31,547 bases of DNA from Bacillota bacterium (lineage in GTDB: Bacteria; Bacillota; Bacilli; Paenibacillales; Paenibacillaceae): NCBI GenBank assembly GCA_023418755.1, contig JAEZZE010000063.1, positions 1-31,547 of the forward strand, read 5' to 3'. The notes beneath the pieces are model-generated. The model had not been told where the DNA came from. It was given only the letters and a program-made list of their open reading frames with translations, and ran no database searches. Below, one piece after another: positions 16,358 through 25,263 of the stretch. Positions within the stretch are counted from its first letter, which is position 1, and each line of letters opens with the position of its first letter. A program made the translations under genes and the position numbers.

Positions 16358-17173
16358 CTACGATTTCGCGTCGCTCCATACCCGATGCTGGGATGCGGAC
16401 GTCCACAGCTTCAGCAAGGAGCGCACGAAGTGAAAAGCTTGATGCAGCGTCACGGCGAGAAATCCGGACCAGAGCAAGGAGACTGCCCAGGCTGCGGCGG
16501 ACACTGCCAGACCGATGCCGAGCAAGACGATCGTGACGCCGAGCAGGGGGAAGGCTTGACGGATTGCCAACCCCAGACTTTTGAGGATGCCTTCCCGCGC
16601 GGCCGCTCCGAATTGCATGAACAGGCAGGCCAGATGAACGGCGAATCCGTACAGCAGCCACGAGGCCGCGTAAGGAAGCAGGTCCAGCATCCAATTCGTC
16701 AAGGAAGGCTCCGAGTAAAAGCGGTCCTTGGCCATCGGCAGCAGCCATGCGGCGGGAAGCAGTACGAGCGCGTTCTCCAACCAGTAGAGCAGGGTGACCG
16801 GTTTCCATGCCCGCCTCATCCCGGATAATACCCGCGTTCCTTCCTCCTCGGCGGAATGGCGGAAGGAATAGAACAGGCCGGCCTGGATCAGGGGGGTGAG
16901 CACCATCCTCAGGAGAAGCAGTCCGCCCAGAAGCCAGAGCACATCGTCGACGAGATCGGTCTTCATCAGGCGAATCTGCGCCTCGATCAAGAACAGATGG
17001 GAAGCGTCGGAATTCGGATGTTCGTCCGGATACCGCGCAAGCACGGGCGTTACGACCGAATCGACGAACCGGTACAGGAAAAATCCCCACAGCAAGCGGT
17101 ACAGGAACAGGAGAACCAATACATATTTATGCCTGACCGTCATGTCCCATCCCAATTTTAAACGTTCGCGCAT
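16358..17173 (-). CDS. Polytopic membrane protein of unknown function
   Basis: A protein of 271 residues from ATG 17173 with GGGAGGGAAG just upstream. I do not recognise the family. Hydrophobic segments near residues 17-38, 78-102, 129-146, 168-190 and 207-240 suggest five or six membrane helices. A charged loop (about 45-75) follows the first helix and a basic segment (REGILKSLGLAIRQ) lies near 193-206. It starts 13 bp after the M1 metallopeptidase stop, so the two are almost certainly one operon; a role in locating or supporting the peptidase is a guess from that pairing. No catalytic motif is visible. Confidence 0.75.
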   Translation of the reverse strand: MRERLKLGWDMTVRHKYVLVLLFLYRLLWGFFLYRFVDSVVTPVLARYPDEHPNSDASHLFLIEAQIRLMKTDLVDDVLWLLGGLLLLRMVLTPLIQAGLFYSFRHSAEEEGTRVLSGMRRAWKPVTLLYWLENALVLLPAAWLLPMAKDRFYSEPSLTNWMLDLLPYAASWLLYGFAVHLACLFMQFGAAAREGILKSLGLAIRQAFPLLGVTIVLLGIGLAVSAAAWAVSLLWSGFLAVTLHQAFHFVRSLLKLWTSASQHRVWSDAKS

Positions 17174-17186
17174 GTTCTTCCCTCCC

Positions 17187-19184
17187 TCACCAGGCCAAAG
17201 ATCCGATCAGTTCTTCGATGATTTGCGCGATGCCGGTCGCATACCGGGTACGCTGCTCGGGCGGGACCTCCGCTTTCAGATAGTTGTTGTACCTGCGATT
17301 GTCGAGCACGATGCGGTTGCCGGGATCGACCGCCGCGTAGAGCAACGGGGAGGCCGACTCCAGCTTGAGCTGCACGTGGGACTGGGCGCCGTCCCACTGC
17401 TTGCGCATCGACTGGCCGTCCCGGAATTGCAGCCAGACCGATACCGGTTCGGGGCTGCCTCCTTTGCGCGCGAGCAGAACGATGGATTCGTAGCCGTTAT
17501 CCGTTTGTCTCGTCTGAATCGATTCCACCGAGAAATCCGCCATTTCGCCGTTCTGCACGTATGCCCGGAAGAAATCGGACCATTTCTCCTTGGTCACCGT
17601 CTCCACGACCTTCTGGAAATCCGAGAAGGAGGGATGCTTGAATTTGTACTTCTGGAAATAAGTCCTCATGATCTTGCTCATCGTTTTGTCCCCGACTTGC
17701 TTCTCGAGCGCGGTGAGCACGAGCTTGCCCCGCATATAGACGTTCTCGGCGTAACCGTCCGAGGAGCTGAATTTCCAGGAGGAGAGATTCAGCGGCTCGG
17801 GGTGGGTCATATAGCTGGCTTCGACCTGAAGATTGGGCAGAACCCCGTATATGCTGGACATGAGCTTATCTTCGGCGTAGGACGTAAAGCCTTCGTCAAG
17901 CCAGGCTTCTTCGAATTCGTTGGAAGCGACGAGTCCGTACCAATACTGGTGGGCGATCTCGTGCACGAGCGTCCGTTCCAGCTCGTAGCCGGGATTTTCG
18001 TTATGGGCGGCGGCCGCGGTGACGAGGGTCGGATATTCCATGCCGCCGGCTCCGTTGCCGCTTGCCGGAGGAACGACGACGGAGAGAGTGGAATAGGGGT
18101 ATTCCCCGTACCACTGACCCAGCTTGGCCAGCGCCGACTTGGCGGCGTGCATGTAACGGTCTTTCAAATTCCGGTGAAGCGGGTCCAAGTATAGCTTGAT
18201 TCGTACTCCCGGAATGCCGGGCGAAGAGAACGAATCCTCCACGTACACGAAGTCGGGGGAAGCCGCCCAGGCGAAGTCGTGCACGTCGTCGGCATAAAAC
18301 TGGAAGCTCTTCCGTTCTCCCGACACGACCGGGGTTTTCGTAAGGAAACCGGTAGCCGCCACCTTATAATTTTTCGGGACCTCGATGCGAACGCTGTAGA
18401 TGCCGAAGTCCGAATAAAACTCGGAATCCCCGTGGTACTGGTGCAAACTCCAGCCTTCGGATGCGCGTCCGCGCATGCCGACCGTCTCGTAGACGGGAAT
18501 CTTGGGAAACCATTGTCCCGCCATGACGAAGTCGGCGGCTTTGCCCATGCGGGCGAATACATCGGGAAGCGCGACGGCGAACTTCATGCGCAAAGTGACG
18601 GATTCACCGGGCTTGACCGGTTCGGGGAGGCGAAACGTCGCCATGGTGCGGTCGCTGCGATTGCCGTCGTCGGGTTGGACGTAATGAACCCTGGGCAGCA
18701 GAGTCTCTCCTTCTTCCGTCGTCAAGGCGGTAAGCTCGATTCCGCCGTAGCCGCCCTGCTTCATTCGGTCGCCCCTAAGCTTGCCTCCGGATTCGCGCAG
18801 GAACGTGCTTCCGGGCGAGAACGCGTTGGGATAGAGATGAAGATACATATCGGAGACGGCTTTATGACCGGGGTTTTTCCAGGTCACGATCTGATCTCCC
18901 AGCAGAGTCCCGCTGCCTTCGTCGAACGAGACGGCTATATGGTATTCCGTTACGCGATTGCTGAGGACCGCGGCTTGCGGTTTCTGCGGAACGTCGGGTC
19001 CGGGTCCGGGCTCGGATCTGGCCGCGGTCGCGGGCGGACCGACGGCGGGAAGACCGGACAAGGAGGACGCGGGCAGGGCGTATTGATCGACCCAAGCGTC
19101 GGCAAACCCGAATCGGACGGACATGACAAGTACGGCAGCGGCTGCGACGAATAGCAGCATTCGCAGCGAACGGCGCTTAGGCAT
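17187..19184 (-). CDS. Membrane-anchored M1-family metallopeptidase
   Basis: A protein of 665 residues from ATG 19184, preferred over 19211 because GGAGGG lies 8 nt upstream of it. An N-terminal hydrophobic segment (about 9-27) acts as signal or anchor, followed by a Pro/Gly-rich linker (to about 70). The body has the M1 beta-domain and the gluzincin site HEIAHQYWYGLVASN, with His408, Glu409, His412 and the third zinc ligand Glu431 in EAWLDEGF. The usual GxMEN substrate loop reads GAGGMEYP here. M1 enzymes are mostly aminopeptidases. This one would act outside the cytoplasmic membrane on peptides. It is the first gene of a two-gene operon with the membrane protein downstream. Confidence 0.9.
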   Translation of the reverse strand: MPKRRSLRMLLFVAAAAVLVMSVRFGFADAWVDQYALPASSLSGLPAVGPPATAARSEPGPGPDVPQKPQAAVLSNRVTEYHIAVSFDEGSGTLLGDQIVTWKNPGHKAVSDMYLHLYPNAFSPGSTFLRESGGKLRGDRMKQGGYGGIELTALTTEEGETLLPRVHYVQPDDGNRSDRTMATFRLPEPVKPGESVTLRMKFAVALPDVFARMGKAADFVMAGQWFPKIPVYETVGMRGRASEGWSLHQYHGDSEFYSDFGIYSVRIEVPKNYKVAATGFLTKTPVVSGERKSFQFYADDVHDFAWAASPDFVYVEDSFSSPGIPGVRIKLYLDPLHRNLKDRYMHAAKSALAKLGQWYGEYPYSTLSVVVPPASGNGAGGMEYPTLVTAAAAHNENPGYELERTLVHEIAHQYWYGLVASNEFEEAWLDEGFTSYAEDKLMSSIYGVLPNLQVEASYMTHPEPLNLSSWKFSSSDGYAENVYMRGKLVLTALEKQVGDKTMSKIMRTYFQKYKFKHPSFSDFQKVVETVTKEKWSDFFRAYVQNGEMADFSVESIQTRQTDNGYESIVLLARKGGSPEPVSVWLQFRDGQSMRKQWDGAQSHVQLKLESASPLLYAAVDPGNRIVLDNRRYNNYLKAEVPPEQRTRYATGIAQIIEELIGSLAW

Positions 19185-19241
19185 GCGGATAACCCTCCCG
19201 TTGACAAGCATCTACGAGATATATATGTGGGTTGTCCGCGG

Positions 19242-19247
19242 ATTATA
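19242..19247 (-). promoter_or_regulatory. Possible -10 box for the metallopeptidase operon
   Basis: A perfect TATAAT on the minus strand lies 57 nt upstream of the start codon. The -35 region at the right distance is poor, so this remains a candidate. The region 19185-19464 is a divergent promoter region with no gene. Confidence 0.35.
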
Positions 19248-19383
19248 TCTGGAGATTTCGGGCCAAGCTAGGCCTGTGGAAAAGACGATATTGCGCAAAC
19301 GGTAGGCACAAAAGTGACATGCGGACTCTCCCGGTTTTTTCGGAATACCTGGCGGTCGATGCGGGGTTTTCTAGGGGCGGGAG

Positions 19384-19413
19384 TTGACAGAGATTTCGAA
19401 ATCCATTTATTAT
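19384..19413 (+). promoter_or_regulatory. Sigma-A promoter of the alpha-glucosidase gene
   Basis: TTGACA (19384-19389) and TATTAT (19408-19413) are separated by 18 bp, which is close to consensus. The predicted start point near 19420 is about 45 nt upstream of the coding start. Confidence 0.8.
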
Positions 19414-19424
19414 GAAGTTAATGT

Positions 19425-19436
19425 GCAAACGTTTGC
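19425..19436. promoter_or_regulatory. LacI/GalR-type or CcpA (cre-like) operator
   Basis: The perfect palindrome GCAAACGTTTGC lies just downstream of the predicted transcription start. In context TGCAAACGTTTGCC it fits the cre consensus except for its last base and also fits MalR-like LacI-family operators. Binding here would block the promoter at 19384, which is consistent with repression in the absence of inducer or in the presence of glucose. Confidence 0.65.
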
Positions 19437-19464
19437 CCTAAATGAGGATCGAGGAGTTGGCAGC

Positions 19465-21129
19465 ATGAACGGAAAATGGTGGAAAGAAGCGGTCGCTTAT
19501 CAAATTTATCCCCGCAGCTTTATGGACGGGAACGGAGACGGAATCGGAGATTTGCCCGGCGTCGTCTCGAAGCTGGATTACTTGAAGGAACTGGGCGTCG
19601 ATGTGCTGTGGATTTGCCCGATCTATAAATCTCCTAACGACGACAACGGGTACGACATTTCGGACTATCGGGACATTATGGACGAATTCGGCACGATGGC
19701 CGATTTCGACCGATTGCTGGACGAGGTTCATTCCCGCGGGATGAAGCTGATTTTGGATCTGGTCGTCAACCACACGTCCGACGAGCATCCCTGGTTCATC
19801 GAATCGCGTTCCAGCCGGGACAATCCGAAACGGGATTATTACATTTGGTCGGACGGGAAGGACGGAGCGGAGCCGAACAACTGGGAGAGCATTTTCAGCG
19901 GCTCGGCGTGGCTGTACGACGACGCTACCGATCAATATTACATGCATGTATTTTCCGCCAAGCAGCCCGACTTGAATTGGGAGAATCCGCAGGTCCGGAA
20001 GGATCTGTACGCGATGATCAATTGGTGGCTGGACAAAGGCATCGACGGCTTCCGCGTGGACGCTATCTCTCATATTAAGAAGGTGCCGGGATTTCCGGAC
20101 ATGCCCAATCCGGACAAGCTTCGCTACGTGCCTTCGTTCGAAGGACACATGAACCGCGAGGGCATCCACGTTTATCTGCAGGAGATGAAGCGCGAAACGT
20201 TCGATAAATACGACATCATGACGGTCGGAGAAGCGAGCGGGGTAACGGTGGACGAAGCCGAGCTGTGGGTAGGGGAGCAACGAGGCGCGTTCAATATGAT
20301 TTTCCAGTTCGAGCATATGGGGCTGTGGCAGAAAACCGTGGACGGCGCGGTCGATATTCCGGCGCTTAAGAGGACGCTGACCCGCTGGCAGAAAGGGCTC
20401 GAAGGAGTCGGCTGGAACGCGCTGTTCCTGGAAAACCACGATCAGCCGAGGTCGGTATCGACGTGGGGGGACGATCAAGCGCATTGGGCGGAATCGGCGA
20501 AAGCGTTCGCGACGATGTATTTTCTCATGCAGGGAACGCCTTTCATCTATCAGGGGCAGGAGATCGGGATGACGAACGTCCGATTTCCTTCGATCGACGA
20601 CTACAATGACGTAGCCAGCAAAAACCTGTACCGCACGGAGATCGGGAACGGCAAAACCCGCGAAGAGATCATGCGGATCATCTGGAAAAACGGCCGCGAT
20701 AATTCCCGGACGCCGATGCAGTGGAACGAGACCGATCAGGCGGGCTTCACGACCGGAATCCCGTGGCTGAAGGTCAACCCGAACTACAAGGAGATCAACG
20801 TCCGCAAGGCGATGACCGAACCGGACTCGATCTATCATCATTACCGGAAGCTGATCTCGCTGCGCAGAGGCAATCGTGCGGCGATCTACGGCGCGTACGA
20901 CCTGATCCTGCCGGAGCACAAGCAGATCTATGCTTATACGAGAACTCTCGATGATGACAGGCTGCTCGTGCTCGCCAACCTGACCGCGGAGGCCGCCGAA
21001 AGCCGGCTGCCGGACTCCGTCGCGTATTCCTCGGCCGAGCTGCTGCTGATCAGCGGAGAGTCCGGAGACCGCAATCTTCGCGATCTCCGGCTGGCCCCCT
21101 ACGAAGCGAGAGTCTACCGTCTCGCTTAA
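19465..21129 (+). CDS. GH13 alpha-glucosidase (oligo-1,6-glucosidase/maltase type)
   Basis: A protein of 554 residues from ATG 19465 with GAGGAG 8 nt upstream; the longer in-frame extension begins inside the promoter. Conserved regions are visible: DLVVNHTS (98-105), GFRVDAISH with nucleophile Asp199, TVGEASG with acid/base Glu256, and FLENHDQPR with transition-state Asp326. The size and the QIYPRSFMDGNGDGIGDL start are those of the cytoplasmic alpha-glucosidase group. The residue after the nucleophile is Ala200, where strict oligo-1,6-glucosidases usually have Val. Some alpha-1,4 preference is therefore possible, but this is an inference. There is no signal peptide. The stop overlaps the convergent helD stop by 4 nt (TTAA). 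Confidence 0.94.
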   Translation: MNGKWWKEAVAYQIYPRSFMDGNGDGIGDLPGVVSKLDYLKELGVDVLWICPIYKSPNDDNGYDISDYRDIMDEFGTMADFDRLLDEVHSRGMKLILDLVVNHTSDEHPWFIESRSSRDNPKRDYYIWSDGKDGAEPNNWESIFSGSAWLYDDATDQYYMHVFSAKQPDLNWENPQVRKDLYAMINWWLDKGIDGFRVDAISHIKKVPGFPDMPNPDKLRYVPSFEGHMNREGIHVYLQEMKRETFDKYDIMTVGEASGVTVDEAELWVGEQRGAFNMIFQFEHMGLWQKTVDGAVDIPALKRTLTRWQKGLEGVGWNALFLENHDQPRSVSTWGDDQAHWAESAKAFATMYFLMQGTPFIYQGQEIGMTNVRFPSIDDYNDVASKNLYRTEIGNGKTREEIMRIIWKNGRDNSRTPMQWNETDQAGFTTGIPWLKVNPNYKEINVRKAMTEPDSIYHHYRKLISLRRGNRAAIYGAYDLILPEHKQIYAYTRTLDDDRLLVLANLTAEAAESRLPDSVAYSSAELLLISGESGDRNLRDLRLAPYEARVYRLA

Positions 21130-23218
21130 GCTTCGGCGAACAGAGAGCTCGGTTGCCCTTGATAGATCAAGGTCAGGCGGTGAAGCGCGCGCGTGCAGGC
21201 CACGTAAAGAAGCTTGGCGTCCTGCGGATCCGCCGCATAGCGGCGGTCGTCCGCATCCGCGACGAGCACGGCGTCGAACTCGAGCCCCTTGGCCAAGTAT
21301 ACGGGGACGACGGTGATCCCGCCGCGATACTGCGTCTGGTGCTCGGAGATAAGGTTCGCTTCGTATCCGGCTTCTTGCAGCTGTCCGGCAAGCCGCGCGC
21401 AGTCGTCGTCCGTGCGGCAGACGATCGCGATCGTCTGCATTCCGCGTTCCCGGTTGTCCCGGATGAAGCGCTCGACGCGGGGAAGCCGGTCCGCCTCGTC
21501 TTCCAATGCGACGATCTCTACCGGATCGCCGCTTCGGAAGACGGGAACGGCCGGAGGCAGCCCCGTGCCGGTATGCGGCAGGATCCGGTTGGCGAACTCG
21601 ATGATTTCGAGCGTCGAACGATAGCTTTGCTGGAGAGCGTGATAGGAGCGGTATTCCTCCGCGAACGCGGAGGACAGTTCCTCCCATCTTTGCACGCCGC
21701 GGTACGCATGAATGCCCTGGGCCAAATCTCCGAGAATGGTGAACGAAGGCTCGTTCATGAACGCGTTCAGCAAGGCGATCTGAAGCGGGGACACGTCCTG
21801 CGCCTCGTCCACGACGACATGATCGAAGGCGAGGCCTTCCGCTCCGTTGAAGACGTAGTGAATCCAGACGAGCGCGGGAAGATCCTCGTGACGGACCTCG
21901 CCTTTTTTCAGGTAGGCCTTCGTGCTTTGAACGATGCTCTTCGGGATGTCCGCGGAGCCTTCCGCGGCGAACAACGCTGATAGAAGCTCATGGCGTCCGC
22001 CTTCGGCAATTTGTTCGCATAGGCTCGCAGCCGCTGCTTGCCGGTCTTGGCCTTCTCCTTGCGGACTTTCGGGTCGCCGATCTCTCCGAGCCGCATTTCC
22101 AGCCAGCGGCCGATTCGGGCTTGAAGCCGATCCAGTCTAGGGGCGAGCCTGTAGTGGCGATACTCCGCTTCGAACCATTCGCGAATGGCGGCGGCAGGCA
22201 GGGAGCAGCCCTCCCAGGGCTCGAACGGCTGCGGATCCAGGAAGCGATCTTCCAGGCTCTTCAGCTTCTCGTCCAGCAGCGCTTTGAAATCGAGCGAGCC
22301 CTTGAATCTTCCCGGAGTTTCGTCGCCGATCTCGGGCCGCGCGCCTTCCAGGGAGAACCAGAGCTCTCCCTCGGTGGCGTCTTTAGACAGCTTGACGTTG
22401 CCGTTCAGCCGGTCGAGCGCCCAATCCGCGAACGTCGTCTGCTTGACGTCGCCGACGCCGAGCTCGGGAAGGACGCCGGAAATGTAATCGAGGAACATCG
22501 TGTTCGGCGCGAAAATAATCATCCGTTCCGCGCGGATTTGCTGCTGGTATTGATAGAGCAGGAAGGCCAGCCGATGCAGCGCGACCGTCGTTTTCCCCGA
22601 GCCGGCGGCCCCCTGGATGATCAGCGCCTTGTGGCGGGGAGCGCGGATAATGCGATCCTGTTCGGCCTGTATCGTGGACACGATGTCCCGCAGCTTGTTG
22701 TCTTTCTTGTCTCCGAGCTTGTAGAGCAGGAATTCGTCGTTCAGGCCGATATTGTCTCCGCCCCGCTCGTAGCTGTCCACGATGCGGTTCAGCTTCTTAT
22801 CGCGGATCGACAAGTTGCGTTTGCGATGGATTTCCCCGAGAATCGTACCGTCCGGGGCATCGAAGGAGACGGGCGCGTCGCCGCCGGTAAAGGAGTAGAA
22901 GAGGCTGGCGACCGGAGCCCTCCAATCGATAACGTACGGCTCTCCGGTCTCCCGGCGGTCCATGCCCCTCTTGCCGATGTACAGGGGGAGCGGCTCCGCT
23001 TTTCCGTCCTCCTTGAAGTCGAGCCGGCCGAAGTAAGGGTCGTTGCTTAGCAGGCTCAGGCGCCGCCGGTTTTCCTCCCGCTTCTCCTCGAGCAGTTGCT
23101 CGGTGAAGTCTTGGCCCCGGTAGACCGGTCCGATGTCGTCCCGCTGCCGTTCGATTTCCCGGAACGTCTCCTGCAGCCGTTCGTGTTCTTCCCGGTATGC
23201 CGGGTTTTGGGTATCCAT
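21126..23218 (-). pseudogene. HelD-type RNA polymerase recycling ATPase, split by a frameshift
   Basis: The first frame (23218-21908) starts at ATG behind AAGGAGG. It contains the N-terminal coiled arm, YIGKRGMDRRETGEPYVIDWRAP and Walker A GAAGSGKTT (203-211). After Gln414 (AMSFYQ) its tail becomes nonsense. The second frame picks up at 21974 with LFAAEGSADIP and carries VVVDEAQD, ILGDLAQG, QQSYRST, YLAKGLEFD and VACTRALHR, ending at 21126. Restoring one G near 21976-21977 (CAGCG to CAGGCG) gives a continuous protein of about 697 residues with all superfamily-1 motifs. HelD pulls stalled RNA polymerase off DNA and nucleic acid. The break is either a sequencing error or a recent mutation, since both halves are otherwise intact. 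Confidence 0.88.
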
Positions 23219-23284
23219 AAGTGCGAGTCCTCCTTGCGTTCCGTATTGACTTCACCTATTGTGGCGCATTTTCGCAAAAAACAA

Positions 23285-23313
23285 TAGACTTATGTTTTCC
23301 GTTTTGTTATGAT
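23285..23313 (+). promoter_or_regulatory. Candidate sigma-A promoter for ywhD
   Basis: TAGACT (23285-23290) and TATGAT (23308-23313) are separated by 17 bp, upstream of the ywhD coding region. This leaves a leader of about 130 nt, which contains a GGTCCCGGTCCCGG repeat. Confidence 0.45.
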
Positions 23314-23452
23314 GTTGAGTACAGAATTACCTAAAATAGACGGAACAAACGTTCGCGTCATCAGGCGTCGTATCAAGAAGCGGGCGAGACTCGATTTTCC
23401 GGGTCCCGGTCCCGGTTTTTTCATATGTAACGGCATTTACGGGAGGCTGACC

Positions 23453-23956
23453 ATGGACAATTCGAATCAACCGGCGGAAAAGAAAAAGCTGTCGCTTAAC
23501 GTCGTAAGCAGCAAGCCGCATAGAGGCTTTGGAGCAGGCTCGATCGACTTGAGCCAGGTGGCGTGCGTCATCATCGACGAGGGCGTCGCCTATATCGACG
23601 TCGGCGCGATGCATGCCAAGAGCAAGATCGAGAAGGGGATCAAGTTTTCCCCCGACAAGGCCAACGTGCCGAACGGCCGTCCGGCCTGGATCGTATGGGT
23701 GGCCGTCGACCGCAACGAGAGCGGCTCTTATTATGCGGGCGCCGCTTCCTGCGAGATGCTGATCGATACGGAGGCGCGCAGGGGCTGGAAGGTGCTGCCG
23801 GATCACGTCAACCGGCTCGACGCCTCGATCAAGCGCAAGTATATGCTGGACAACATCGGTCCGGAGGAGAAGGACGCGCTCCGCAAGCTGCTTATCGAGC
23901 ACAACGAGGAATGGTGGAACAACTCTCCAGAGGCGCTGAAGGATTTGCTGGCTTGA
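23453..23956 (+). CDS. ywhD: YwhD-family conserved protein
   Basis: A protein of 167 residues from ATG 23453 with GGGAGG 6 nt upstream; an upstream in-frame extension to 23309 lacks an RBS. The sequence follows Bacillus YwhD as I recall it: FGAGSIDLSQVACVIID, YIDVGAMHAKSKIEKGIKF, NGRPAWIVWVAVDR, YYAGAASCEMLID, and a DHVNRLDASIK segment, with a helical C-terminus. The family is small, soluble and conserved in Bacillales, without an established biochemical role. It stands alone between its own promoter and a strong terminator. Confidence 0.85.
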   Translation: MDNSNQPAEKKKLSLNVVSSKPHRGFGAGSIDLSQVACVIIDEGVAYIDVGAMHAKSKIEKGIKFSPDKANVPNGRPAWIVWVAVDRNESGSYYAGAASCEMLIDTEARRGWKVLPDHVNRLDASIKRKYMLDNIGPEEKDALRKLLIEHNEEWWNNSPEALKDLLA

Positions 23957-23982
23957 GCGGACGCGTTACGACCGTCTCCGCG

Positions 23983-24022
23983 GCCTTTGCCCCGATTTTC
24001 GGATCGGGCAAAGGCTCTTTTT
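23983..24022 (+). terminator. Terminator of ywhD
   Basis: GCCTTTGC(C)CCGAT pairs with ATCGGGCAAAGGC around a 6-nt loop (one bulge), ending at 24015, and is followed by TCTTTTT. It starts 27 nt after the stop codon. Confidence 0.88.
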
Positions 24023-24057
24023 GCGTTGAGGGGCAGAACGGAACGTTGATCGCGTTT

Positions 24058-24089
24058 AAGATTTGCGACCAAATCTTCAAGGTTTTTTA
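24058..24089 (+). terminator. Weak second stem-loop before the ligase gene
   Basis: AAGATTT (24058-24064) pairs with AAATCTT (24071-24077) around a 6-nt loop. CAAGG and T6 follow. It may be a backup terminator or part of the ligase leader. The next 60 bp (24084-24145) are markedly AT-rich for this genome and probably hold the ligase promoter, but I cannot fix its hexamers. Confidence 0.35.
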
Positions 24090-24165
24090 ATTGTTTATTA
24101 AATAAAATTTAGAATTCTTCCCCTATTCTGAAGCTATCGAAAGATAAGGGGAGGTTTGCCGTAAT

Positions 24166-25224
24166 ATGCGAAAAACGGTGATCGGTATCGTGTTTGGCGG
24201 CTGCTCGACGGAATACGAAGTGTCGTTGTCTTCAGCGGCAGCCGTTATCGACCATTTGAACGGGGATTCTTATCAAGTCATACCGATCGGGATTACGAGA
24301 GAGGGGGAGTGGTACCGGTATTACGGAGATGCTGCATCCATTCGCGAGGACCGCTGGAGATCGCTTCCGAGCTGCATTCCCGCCGTCATGTCGACGAGCA
24401 GGGACCGAAAGGGGCTGATCGAGCTCGTCGGAACCGAGTATCGGTTTACCGCTCTTGACGTCGTCTTTCCGGTGCTGCACGGAAGAAACGGAGAAGACGG
24501 AACGCTGCAGGGGCTTCTCGAACTGTCGGGCATTCCTTTCGTCGGATGCGGGATGCTGTCCTCCGCGCTCTGCATGGACAAGGCGTACGCGAAAACGATC
24601 GCGTCCGCGGCGGGGATAGACGTGGCGGAATCCGTAACGCTTTACCCCGGAGGCTCCGTTGCCGAGGCCGTCGGCGCGGCGGACAAGCTGGGGTATCCTT
24701 TATACGTCAAGCCGGCAAGGTCCGGGTCTTCGATCGGCATAACCAAGGCCCATGACGAGAAGGAATTGCAAGAGGGGATCGAGCACGCCTTGCTTCATGA
24801 CGACAAGATCGTCGTCGAAAGGCACGTGGACGGATTTGAAATCGGCTGCGCCGTACTCGGAACCTCGGCCCCCTTCATCGGAGAGATCGACGAGATCGAG
24901 CTGACGGGACAATTTTTCGATTACGACCAGAAATATACGTTGAGCGCCTCCTTCATTCATTTGCCTGCCCGAGTCGACGAAGAGACGTCCGGGCGGGCGA
25001 AGGCCGCGGCGCTGACCGTCTATCGGGCGCTCGGCTGCAGCGGGTTCGCGAGAGTAGACTTCTTTCTGGCGAGCGACGGCAGGCTGCTGTTCAACGAAGT
25101 AAACACCATCCCCGGCTTTACTTCCAATAGCCGGTATCCGAACATGATGCGGCAAGCCGGCCTCCCGTTCCCGGAGCTTCTGGACCGGTTGATCGCATCC
25201 GCGCTCGGGGAGAAGCGGGTATGA
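24166..25224 (+). CDS. D-Ala ligase of VanC/E/G type (probable D-alanine:D-serine ligase)
   Basis: A protein of 352 residues, ATG 24166 behind AAGGGGAGG (11-nt spacer). The ATP-grasp fold of the Ddl/Van family is clear: N-terminal IGIVFGGCSTEYEVSLSSA, then VLHGRNGEDGTLQGLLEL, YVKPARSGSSIGITKA, and metal-site FNEVNTIPGFTS (309-320). The omega-loop region GEIDEIELTGQFF...EKYTL-like DQKYTLSASFIHLPARV (about 239-270) and the ALGCSGFARVD block resemble VanC/VanE/VanG ligases, which add D-Ser, more than ordinary D-Ala-D-Ala ligases or VanA/VanB. The following racemase gene fits this reading. No VanXY, VanR or VanS gene is in the window. D-Ser specificity is inferred from sequence memory, not measured. 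Confidence 0.85.
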   Translation: MRKTVIGIVFGGCSTEYEVSLSSAAAVIDHLNGDSYQVIPIGITREGEWYRYYGDAASIREDRWRSLPSCIPAVMSTSRDRKGLIELVGTEYRFTALDVVFPVLHGRNGEDGTLQGLLELSGIPFVGCGMLSSALCMDKAYAKTIASAAGIDVAESVTLYPGGSVAEAVGAADKLGYPLYVKPARSGSSIGITKAHDEKELQEGIEHALLHDDKIVVERHVDGFEIGCAVLGTSAPFIGEIDEIELTGQFFDYDQKYTLSASFIHLPARVDEETSGRAKAAALTVYRALGCSGFARVDFFLASDGRLLFNEVNTIPGFTSNSRYPNMMRQAGLPFPELLDRLIASALGEKRV

Positions 25225-25263
25225 ACGGCAACAACGTTGACGGCCTCGTCGTGACCCTTCTCT

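Noticed and set aside
19201..19227. TTGACA at 19201 as a plus-strand promoter
   Set aside because: The best -10 partner (TATATG) is only 15 bp away, and no gene starts until 19465, which has its own better promoter.
19438..21687. Long open frame on the minus strand (749 codons) opposite the alpha-glucosidase gene
   Set aside because: It is the antisense shadow of the GH13 gene and of the helD end. It has no family motif, is Arg/Val/His-rich as expected from GC-biased codons, and has no suitable start site.
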